A program made the position numbers and the translations under genes. A stretch of 64,000 nucleotides of DNA from Lycocorax pyrrhopterus obiensis (Eukaryota; Chordata; Aves; Passeriformes; Paradisaeidae): assembly GCA_014706295.1 (NCBI GenBank), contig JACSVZ010000005.1:19260172-19324171 (forward strand). Reading direction: 5' to 3'. The notes under the pieces are model-generated. The model was given only the letters and a program-made list of their open reading frames with translations, was not told where the DNA came from and made no database searches. Shown piece by piece: positions 53,546 through 64,000 of the stretch. Positions within the stretch are counted from its first letter, which is position 1, and each line of letters begins with the position of its first letter.

Positions 53546-56500
53546 TCCCCTCCCCAGAGATCACAACCTTAATCCCCCCTTGGAAATTCTTACCATTTTA
53601 GGTGATCTGAGGGAGAAGAATAGGATCCTGAGACCTCTAGGTCTCTGCAGGCAGCAGTCAAATACCTGCCCAGCTACTCAGCACCCAAATTAGTCCCAAA
53701 GGCAGAATGAACTCATGAACTTGACCCCATGCTGGTACTATTTGGCCTTGGTGTTAGAGTGAGACTGTGTCTGGTAACATTCCTGAGCTCAATTACAGAC
53801 CCAACCTTAATGCTACTCCACCATGGCTGAAGGGAAGAGGTGGGTCACAGCCCTGTGGGAGCCAGAGGGGCTGCAGTCCCAGGAGACAGCAAGGGGCTGT
53901 CTACTGGTTGTTGGGCCCAGAAAGGATGTGGCTGTACCCTTGGGGACTCAGTTGACAGCCCACAGAAGTACCAGCACATATGTTCATGAGTGGGTTGGAT
54001 TTGCTCTCAACATGGAGGTCATGCTGAAGTTTCACTGCCAGTAAAACTGCCATTCCTGGTCCTTCCCCAGCTTTTTCCCCTAAGGAAGCTCACAGCATTA
54101 ACTGTTCAAAGGGCCCAAGTCCCTGAAGAGCAGCACTTAGAAAGATGGGTGTCATGATATGGGGCTTCTCTAGCATCTAGCATGGCTTTAGAGGGTACTG
54201 GCTCATGTGTCTGTCCTCTTTACCTAGGTGTCCACAAAGCTCTCAGAAAGATCCCAGCTCCATGGCTCCAACCAACCTGTTTCCACCCAAGTCACAGCAG
54301 GAGGGGAGGGAGCTCTGGCTCGGGATTCACTCCTGTGGGGACCCCAGGCTGCAGCAGCTCTGCAGCCCCGTACTCACTCTGGGTTATGCAACTGCTGCCG
54401 GCAACACTCAGGGCCAGGGGCCAGGGACGCCCAGCTGCTAATCCTGCCTCCCCACTGACGCACTGCACGGCCGTGGGAAAGTCACTGAACCTCCCTGACA
54501 GCCACTGGGAAGAGCCAATGTTTATCATTCCTTCCAGGGAGCCCATCGTGGTGGTGTCTGGCCTCTGAAGAGCAACCCTGCTACAGCCAGGAACATCTCT
54601 GCTTCCTGCTTGCAGAGGTCCCAAGAGCTCCTCAGCCACACACACGTACACAGTCTCCAGCCTCAGCGCTGGGCTTGGTGAACCCATGAGCCTTCACACC
54701 CATCTTAGCCCCCCAGGCAGCACATGCACAAGCTCAGCATCTGACCAGCATCCTGACATCTCCAAGTTTCCAACATGGCCTGGAAAAGGCCACTCTTGAC
54801 AGCATGCCATTCCAAAAGAGCACAGCATGGATCCACTGGTGTAGCAGATTGAGGCTGGGAAACGTGCTAAAATACTAACGCAGTGAAACACTTTGGCGAG
54901 GAAAAACCCAATGTTATTCTGCTCCAGCTCATCTATAAACTCCGGCAAATTGTTTGCATAATTCAGATGGCAACAGGAACCCTAACAACTGGTATTTTCC
55001 TGTGCTGATCTTGCTGTGTGCAGTGTAGTATTTACAGACATGAGTTCATTTTTGGCAATGCACGTAGAGTTTGCACCATTAACCATTTTCATTCCTTTCT
55101 AGTTCCCTACACAAAGCTCTGGCACCATCCCACCTGGCAGTCATTTCCTACTTCCCCCAGAATGCCCTGGTATTTCCATTAGAAGCCTTTGCTCCCATCC
55201 TGAGCAGTGTCTCTGCATGGTGCTAGTGGCTGCTACGTCCCGACCGGAGGTGGCTGCAATCAGCAGCGGTTTGGCAGCTGCAGAGGGGTGTGGAGAGCAG
55301 GGATGGACACTTGGACATCACAACATTTCATGTGCACAAGCACATGTGTGTTCACAGCACCGCAACAGGCTCGGGCTGGAGGAGAGAGGAGAGGGAGAAA
55401 GCTTGGCCAAGAAACAGGAGGAAGACCCAGATCTGCGGATGCCTATGGATCTCCCTGGCACAGCTCACTCTGCAAAGCCCCTGCTGATCCCCCACAGCAG
55501 ACTTCAATAAAAAGGCCATTTTTTTTGAATTTGTGGCCTCCTCGTCCAGCAGCAGAAATGGGCTGGGGAACAACTTTATTGCTGCTCTTGGTTTCTTGCC
55601 TGGTTTTAGCCAGATGACTTTGGCCAACTCCCTTTTCCTTCCCAAGCCCCTCTTCATCCACACAAGCCCAGGTGATTAAACACAGCAGTGGTGCAGGTGT
55701 AGCACAAGTGCCAAGGATGGACATCAATGCCCTGTGAAACCTGTCAGGGAGCAGATGCCTCCAGGAAAGAGAGGGTGCCCCAGAATGGAGCTGTGCCAGC
55801 CCTGCCTGAACCCTTGTCTGTGCACCACGCACCCACAGGCCCCAGAGGGAATAGTGCTACAAATACACCAGTGAGTATACAGCAGGGCATAGCAGGCTTG
55901 GAATGTCATATTTTTAACATTAAACCTGTCCTGTAGGTTTTCCAGGGAGCTGCTCTGGACACACTGATCCCACCCAACGGGTCTGACTGCAGAGCAGCAT
56001 GGCTGGGGCATAGTGTCATCCACTCGGATAAACAAATGATTCACGTTGTGATTTCCAGAGTATTTTCTTGCCCTAAGAATCCTGCCAGAAAAGGTCTGGG
56101 TCTCTCAGCTTGCTCACACATCCTGCTGTCACTCAACAGGCAGAAACTCCTAAAGAGAGCTGTTCTAACCCAGGCATTGATGAACTATTAGTCACCATCA
56201 TCAAAGAAAGCAGCAGTAAATACCAGCAGCAGAGCACCTGTGCACCTCTTAAAGTAATGCTGTGCCTCCTGCTTCCATACATGCTGTTGGCAATGCACAG
56301 TGCACCTGCACAGAAGAGCACACTACCATTCACCAGGCTCCCCATAAAATGAGAGTCCCACATTTCTCCCTACCCTTCCTGAGGGCAGATCAATTTTTTA
56401 AAAAAAGTTATTTTAAATGTCTCAGGTTGCATGCATGTGTCCTCCCACAGCAGAGCACTCCTGCCCAACGGAGCTCAGTTACAAACTTCCTTGGCTCTTC

Positions 56501-59500
56501 CTAGGCAGAAACAAAACAATTTATTTTAAATGTTTCTTTTTTTTAATATAAAGACAAAGTTTGCAGGAAGACAACCAATAAGAGTGTTAGGTTTGAGAGG
56601 AGAGAGGACACAGATACAGCTCTCTTGAAGGAAAATCTCCTTGCAGTTGTGGCAGATCCATCAGAGAGACGTAAGAGGCAGCAGTTCCCAATGCCACAGA
56701 AACGCTGGACAGGTCTGGCACCAGGACTGACACTGGGGGCCCATGCAGCCCTCCAAGCACTCAGTATCCAACATGCTTCCTGCTCCCAGCACTGGCAGAA
56801 GGCACTGCAGAGCAGTGTTTGCAGATCATCTGGAGAGGACTGCCAGGGGATGATGGCCCCTAGTCCCCCCAGCCAGAGACCCTGCATGACACGATCACAC
56901 CTGAACCAGAATGGGGATTTTCCACCTAAGTCCTTTCAAAACTGGACAGTTTCTCTTTGAAGTATCCCAAAAATGTCCCAGAAGTCTCAAATCCAGCTCT
57001 GTGTACAAGGATGTGCCTCTGCACCCCTGAAGCATCCCACAGGCACTCACAGGAACACAAGGCAGAGACGGCCAGGATGTATGCACCTCCAGAGCAAAAC
57101 CAGCAAGGACATCAGTGCAGTGACAGGGGAATGAACATACCAGGCACTAGGGGAGCCCCTGGTGTTCTCAGGGAACCAGCTCAGAGGGGACAGTAGAGAA
57201 GGAAAGCAGGAAGACGTGGCAAAGGCACAATTCCTCCATGCTGAACTCCAGCTCACAGCTGGGTCAGAGTGGTATGCTGGGCCTTTTAGTGCCAAGGGAA
57301 GCTTTTTGGATCAGCTGTGGAGGTAGGGGTAGAGGAACTAGGAGTAGATTTATGAGGAAGCAGATGCAGGGTGAGCAACCTTCAGGAGCTCAGATACAGT
57401 GTGAGTAGAAACAAAAGGCGGAAAAGAAGGCAGGATAAGAAGAGACAAACAAAAGGGATAAGGCTGTAGCAATAGACAGGAAGGAATGGTCAAGAGATAA
57501 CAGAGCTGGAAATAAAGGCACCTGAAAAAAAGGAAAACCAGGAAGAGATATAAACCAAGTTTTTCCCCATCTGCCTCCATCCACAGGCTGGACTGTTTCC
57601 AGGACTATTCCCATGGCAGCTCCAAATTTATTTCCCTGCTGCCATCTGCTCTGTGGCTCCCCTCCACACATGCTCCCTACTGGCACCCTTTCCCATCACC
57701 TGTTGCTGACATGGCAGACCTCTCGCCGCTGCTGAGAGCCAAATGACACTGAGGCCTGGGGGGAGTGTCTGCACATAAATCAGGAGCTGCTTTGTAGTCC
57801 CAAAGCTTTGTTCAGCTCCTGTTCCCCATCCTGGCTATGGTGGTGTGGTGGGATGCAGGCAACAAACAGCCCCATGGCAGCAGCCCCAGGCTCCAGAGAG
57901 GACAGGGGAGAGGAGAGGCTGCAGCAGGTGCTAAGCAGAGCTGGCTTTGAATCAACTTCACAAGAAAGTCCATTTCCTTCTATCCCTGCTTCTCATTCAT
58001 GCATTACAGATAAGATGCCAAGACTGTATCTCCCAGCAGCAAGGATGTTGAGTGCCTGCTGTAGTCCCAGCAGTTAGACCTTCAACGCAAGCTCAAAAAG
58101 GGACAGCCCCAAAAGACTGAAGATTTTTTAAAAATCTCTTGCAAAGACAAATGTCTTGGTCTTTAAATGCATTTGCTTAAACGTGAGCTGTGTTTCTCTT
58201 CCCACCTCTGTCTCCCAGTGTGTGTGTGAGTGTGCAGGCAGTGGACTGGGAGGCTCAGCAGGCTGCCCACAGCTCCCTTCATGAACTGCAAGATGAAAAC
58301 CACAGGTCTGAACATACTAATGAACATCAGGTAACCCTAAGAGGAGACAAAGACTTCCTCTGCTCCTGTTGAGAGAAAGATCCACATGTACTGCCAAGAC
58401 TGGTCTGATTCAGATGCCTCATAAGAGCACCGAGCCCATAACTGGGCTAAAAATCTTCAGTTACTGCATTTACCTCTTCCTCCCCAGCAGCCGTATGTGG
58501 GTAACACACAGACCCACTTAGCAGTGCTATGGTGCCTCTCAGTCACTTCCACCAGGTTATGTGGTCTTGGGAAGAGCCATGGGGCCAACCAGCTGCACCA
58601 CAACTCAGTCATTCCCCAGTTTATTACCCCAAAGTTTCACACTTAGGACAATGGAGCTCCTTAGGGCCGTCTTGGTCAACTTCAGTCTTTCTTTGTTCAA
58701 GTTTAGCTGCACTCATGTGCGGGAGGAATGACCAGTGCAGCCAGACGTGAGGCAAATATTTGCCAGTCACAGCTTTCCCCTCATGGCTTAGCCCTGGCTT
58801 CAGAGCTGAGAAAAGTAACTCAAGTCCCTGTCAAATAAATACCATGGTGATCCAGCCAGGCAGCACAGCAGTCTTTCCCAGCACAGATGAGGTGTGAGGA
58901 ACAGGCACAGCAATATAATCCTGCCATACCCACACAATAAATGCTCATGTCAGGTCTTCACCAAGTAGTGAGTGAGCCATCACTGAAATAATATTTCACA
59001 GTGTCCATCAGGCTCTCTGCGCTTCTAATAGCTCCCAATTCCTTCTTGTGGGCACAGCAGCTGGCTGGGCAATGCTCTGCCCCACTGAGGTTAAACAGCT
59101 CACTGTGGAGCACATGGAAGGAAGTTCAGCTACTAGTTTGCTCTACTGCTCGAAAGGTGGGTCATTCCTTGGAAATCTACCCACTAGGAGTCAGAAATTA
59201 GCAACTACCCAGACATCAGCTACAAAACACACGCTCTCCAGCATCCCCTAACACCCTCCTGTGTTCATTAACAGGACCTGGCAGCAAGGAAGACTCACAA
59301 GGCGGATGCCGCAGGCTCTGCCCAAGCTCTTCCTCCAAAGGCTGGGAATGCTTTCTGTGTGATGTTTTCTAGCAAAATACCATGTTCCCAGGAAGCTGCT
59401 GGGCAGGTGGTTCTGCAGACTTCCATCCTCTGCCCACACAGGACAGTGGGCAAGCCAAATCCTCACACCAGCAATGCTCTGTGGCACCAAGGAGTGTTGG

Positions 59501-62052
59501 TGTTTCCTCTTAGAGGTCTTGATTTTCAGGGAAGGAGAAGAAAGGGCTGTTTGTGGATGGACTGTGATTCTGGCAAAACATTCCCCAGAAATTCAGCATG
59601 TGAGAGACACTGAGGATAGAAAACTTCAGCTCAGGTGATCAGAGAAGGGCAAAGCAAAAGCCCTCAGGAAAGGACTGCCTGGCTAAGGGTGAAGACAGGC
59701 CACCTCTTTGATGAGGACGTGCCCTTCCAAGTATTGGCATGCCGGTTGGGAAGACTCCCTGGTATCCAGTACACCATCAAAGTACTGCCCGAACTTGGCA
59801 CAGGCCACAGGGCCATGCCCTCAGAACTGATTTAGAGCTGACAGAGCCAGTTCTGGCACATGGTTTTAGCAGGAGAAGCAGCCCAATACCCTGGGCAGGA
59901 CAGTCGCCTCGAGCAAGATTAATGTTTGGCTGTCTGCATCCTCAGTTGTCAGCCAGAGCTGGTGGCTGAAAGGACCAAATCACCCTTGTTATGTGGCCAT
60001 TTTAAAAATAACCTTTCCCAAAGCCCCACAGTGCATAACCCTGTGTCAGTCTCAGCTCCAAGAGCTGAAGGGGATCAGCTTGCAGGGCTGACGGGTATTT
60101 TTGGGCACTCTGACTAATTGTCAGGACATATGCTGAGCATTCTTTACAAGGAAAAACAAAGCTGCAAAGTCTCCTCCAGTGAGGCCTAAGGGGTTGGATT
60201 AGTCACAAAAGTTATTTTCATAAACCTCTGCTTTAGGAAGGTTTGATTTAACTTCCAGCTTCAGATAAGTGCAGTTTAAAAATGGAAGAAGAGGTCAGCT
60301 TCCTTGCACTCCAACATTCACCACGAAGGCTGGGCCAGGCTGGGCTGCATTGCACCAACAAGGGCAAGAGAAGTGGAAACTCTTCACCTTGGAGTGGCTT
60401 CAGATTCACAAGTGCTTTTTTGGCACCACATCGAGTATTTTGCCAGTTGTGTCCCTCTTCCTCCCTCCACTCCCAGGAGCAAGAGCTCCAAGCTCAGAGG
60501 CTCCAGAGCCTTGATGTCCTGCAGCCCTATGTGAAGTGCTCCTCAAAGGCCACATCCTTTGAGAGGAACAGAAATCAGCCAGTTCTTGCGAGTTTATTTA
60601 CCATTGAAAAGATTTTATTCTAAAAGCAACCTGTTTTGAGTGGGTTTTCTTGTTGCACTTCCTTGCTTCTTCTCCTTCGAAGGGCATCTCTCACCAACAT
60701 GAGCACCTCAGCAACACTTCACTCACATGCCACTTTAAGCCAGCACTCATCCAGTTCACTTTCTCTACATTTACTAAGACAGCAAATAAAGAACCCATGT
60801 GCAACACCTCCACAACACCCTGGGACACACAAGCCAGAGCAGCCCATGTTTCTCCACCACTTTGCTCTCCCTTTCATCCCAGAAGCTCTTTGGGATGCTT
60901 TAAGCCCCGCTGCTGTCTCAGCCCATGCTGCTGGCCTATGGACTTTTTCTTTCTCCTTTCTCTGGTGCATACCAAACCTTGCTCTTCTCATTCAGCAGAC
61001 ACACTGCACCAGAAGCACACACATCTCAAGATGACAAGAACTCTCCAAAGCCTCCAACAACGCTCTCTGTACATTTTCCCCCCGAGCTGCAGAGCAATTT
61101 CCACTGAGGATAAATGTTGTCAATTCAATTTCTAATAACAGCATTAAAACGTATGAGCCATTTCTCTGGAGTCAGGGATAGTATTTTCAAAGTGCCTGTG
61201 TGATACAGGAATGTAAATCTTATTTTTCGTAAAGTGATAAGGATCCGGAGTCTCTGTGGAAATATGTCAGATCAGAGCTGGGCAAGGACTACACAGGAAA
61301 GCATTCTCTGTGGGGTAGGGTAGAAAACACAGCTTCAAATGTTAAAAAAAGGAGCAAATATCTTTAAATCTTTCATCAGGGTTAGGTTTCAATTTCAGCC
61401 AAAACCAGAGAGTCCCAGCCCAGAATGGTTTTCAGAGCCCTGCCCTGGTTTGTGGTATCCCAGCTGAGTGTCATCCACAGGATAGAGGCTGTTTTGGAGA
61501 GGGAAGCAGTGGAATTCTTCACCCCCAACATACTCCCGCTCTAGTTTTTTCGTAACCTAGCAAAATTTGAGTTCCTTTAGTGTCTTGGAAACGTTAAGAT
61601 CGGTAGACTAATACTTGGTAAGAGACAGTTCAGGCCAAAGGAGGCTGGGGAGGTGAGGTTACTGAAACTGCTACATTTCATCCCCCTCCTCCACAAGGCC
61701 AGGGCATTCTGAGCCAAGGGAAAATCTCTCCTCTCCCATGCTCCTCCAAGAGTCTCAGAGCAGCTCTGCATGTTACAGCATTTCTATCAGTGCTGACTCT
61801 TGGAGCAATGGCAAGTTCTGTGTGTGGGTACATTCATTAAACACAAACTTTGGAATAAAAAAAGTGAGATACTTAGAAGAGTGTTTGATTTTAAACATAG
61901 AAATAAACCAACTGGAGTTGGTAAAAGCATTTGTGTGTTTGATTAAGCCATCCCCTGCTCTGGGGCTGGATTCAGGCCCAAAAAATTATTTTGTTTTCTT
62001 TTTCAAGTAGCAGAGAGAGAATAACTTCAGGGACAACAGAGCAACACAGTCT

Positions 62053-62107
62053 GCAAAGAGATACAATCTCTTTGCAATACAATCTCTTCTCAATACAATC
62101 ACTGCAA
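62053..62107. repeat. Perfect hairpin and three 16-bp tandem units
   Basis: gcaaagagat, a 3-nt loop (aca) and atctctttgc form a perfect 10-bp stem at 62053-62075. The unit atacaatctctttgca begins at 62061 and recurs at 62077 and 62093 with small changes. Probably a local replication-slippage product. Confidence 0.75.
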
Positions 62108-64000
62108 GCTCTGCAACTACTGCCCACATCCAGCTATTAGAGGATGGGCTCCATGTGACAGAAAAGCAGTGCTAATTGCACACAAATGCTAGAGAAAGCT
62201 GTCAAAAAGCTAAACCAGATGTGAAACAGCAGTTTGCTTTCTTTTAAAACCAGCTTGTGCAACCGCATTGCATGAGAGCCCACAAGCACTGTGTCCCTCT
62301 GGGAATGCTGCAGGACAATGGGGAAAGGGTGAGGTTTCTAAATCATTGAGGGCTTTTCCTGCAACTGCAAGGACTCTGCTGTCCCTTTGGTAAAGTTATA
62401 TCCCTTGAGACAAATTCTCAGCTGTGCTAGAAGGAAGCCTGGTAGGCAGCTTTGCCTGTTTGTGCCACGGCTGAGCAAGGCTAGGCTTGGTCCGGGATCT
62501 ACAAAGCACAGCAGTGGGTTTAGTCACCCAGAGACAGCCTAAAGGCAAACACACCTTGACACCAAGAAGGTGAAACACTGGGAGACGACACGGGGAAGAC
62601 CTGCAGGGATGCCTGTCCTGCTCCCAAACATTAACACCCAGTGCTGCACCCCACAGAAAAGAGATGACACAAAGGAACATCAGACACCACATGTAAACAA
62701 TTCACGTTAGACTAGCAGTGTCTCAACTCCAAAGAGCTGCTGAAAACAGAAGATAAAATGCTTCAAGTGGCTTTTGTAGGTTTTAAAGCTTTTTAGCACC
62801 CTGCCCAGCTCAGTTATGGGCAGTTTGGGGTCACGGTGGCTGGGGCACAGGGCTGTATTATGCAGCAGGGTCACATGGACTCAACCCCAGCCACTGGCAC
62901 AGCCCAGGCGCACCAGAGTACTGCCCACCTTGCAGCTATAAAAGGTGAACTCGTGTCTGTCTCACCCAGATCTCACTCAGCTATATGTCCTCACATGAAA
63001 ATCACCTTCTTTCAAATGCCAGCTGCTCCAAGAACCAGGCTTTCCTGAAGCCTTTCCTTGAAGCCGATGTCTGAATGCACAGGTGGCACCGAGAGCTGCC
63101 CGTGTTTCTGAGGGACTTGGTTATGCCACCAAAGCATTTCCCACATGGTTCCAAAAAGGAGCTAGAAAAAATCCACCCACTGTCCTGGAAGGGACTTGCA
63201 AGAGTACACAATTTTACAGATCTCTCCATGATGGTAAAATTATAATAAAAGACTTCCAAAATACAAAATACCCCTGCTGAAACCAATCTCTTTTTATAGA
63301 TGCAACCTTCACCCCTTGCTTCAAAAAGCTGTGAAGTTAATCCAAAAAAAGGATTGTGTTTTTGCACCATGTGAGTAGGTTCACAGATCACTTTTCAGGG
63401 GCTCAGCTTTTGTTTGCATTTGTGCTGTTGATAATTGTTCCCTGTTTTCGTTCACTGGCAACTATGTCTTAAAGGATTTGCTGAAATCCATCAGTGGGCC
63501 TCTGGTAAGGGGCTCACGCATTGCTTCATCGAGACAGCTGCCAGGTGATGTTCTCATGTATTTCTACATAACTTCATGAATTTGATAATTCAGCAATGGG
63601 GAGCAAAACCCAAGCAGAGACCACTGCCACACCTTTGTCAGCCTCCCCCCTGCAGTACCATGGTGCAGAGGGACAGGCAGTACTTCCTCCTACAGACAGA
63701 CCTTTTCAGTTAAAAGTTGCACTTCAGAAAATGTGAGTTCATTGAATGAAGTGCATCTGGAAACATCTCTGTCTTAGCAGAGAAAGGTGCAGGATGCTAC
63801 AGGAGCCCTGCCTAGGCTGCCAAGACACTGAGTGCATCACAGCCTCCTTATCCTGCCTTTCTCAGGCGCAGCTGGCACCCCAAAAGAACCCACTCCAACC
63901 CCAACCTCCATCAACCCAGAAAACACACCTCTGCTTGCAGCAGGTGCTCCCACAGGGCCCACTGTGCCCTGGCACGAGGTGACTCCAAAAGTCCAGTCCT

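Larger units (their letters stand above)
53407..64000. other. FHL1 5' flank or 5' intron, no gene recognised
   Basis: About 10.6 kb of CpG-poor sequence. No exon of FHL1 or a neighbour could be supported; further untranslated FHL1 first exons could be hidden here. Long frames (54182-54568, 55207-55617, 60636-61135 and others) show no domains. A 16-bp tandem repeat with a hairpin lies at 62053-62107. Confidence 0.6.

Noticed and set aside
55201..55280. Small CpG cluster as a possible FHL1 island promoter
   Set aside because: Only a handful of CpG in about 60 bp; far below an island, and no donor-bounded exon is visible.
60636..61135. Two overlapping 132- and 161-codon plus-strand frames
   Set aside because: Overlap each other in different frames, are Ser/Leu/Cys rich and show no family similarity.

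Overview
The window is vertebrate nuclear DNA, most likely from a bird. It has short coding exons separated by introns of 0.2-4.5 kb with GT-AG borders. One 5'-truncated CR1 retrotransposon tail is present (47424-47570, minus strand), of the type that dominates avian genomes; turtles and crocodilians also carry CR1. There are no bacterial-type genes, and most long open frames are intronic noise. Two genes are readable, in a convergent (tail-to-tail) arrangement that matches the human Xq26 neighbours MAP7D3 and FHL1.

Positions 1-41.4 kb hold the plus-strand MAP7-family gene, called MAP7D3 from its exon content and its FHL1 neighbour. The first coding exon is not visible and probably lies upstream. 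Nineteen internal coding exons between 10657 and 38639 join in one continuous frame (about 832 codons). They encode an N-terminal microtubule-binding coiled coil, a Ser/Pro-rich linker with repeated PPSP motifs, the C-terminal charged coiled coil (MAP7 domain, kinesin-1 binding in the family) and an acidic tail. A very short terminal exon follows; two splice acceptors and one read-through option are possible, with poly(A) signals at 40344 and 41348.

Positions 41.4-53.4 kb hold FHL1 on the minus strand: four and a half LIM domains in five exons (46628 to 42943), 281 aa from the common start. A 22-nt alternative first coding exon at 53385-53406 splices in frame and matches the known longer N-terminus of mammalian FHL1. 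E-box, GATA and MEF2-like motifs lie just upstream of it.

From 53.4 to 64 kb there is no convincing gene. It is probably 5' flank or 5' intron of FHL1.

The most interesting observations are: a duplicated 17-bp splice donor in MAP7D3 exon 11 that pairs in frame with a shifted acceptor in exon 12; a run of phase-1 cassette-like exons in the MAP7D3 linker; facing poly(A) signals between the two genes; two inverted copies of an unidentified ~310-bp dispersed element, one in each gene; the FHL1 alternative first exon; and an RFX X-box-like inverted repeat in the 5' intron. No previously unknown multi-gene system was found. A set of protein-like open stretches on the minus strand at 0.7-8.4 kb remains unexplained.
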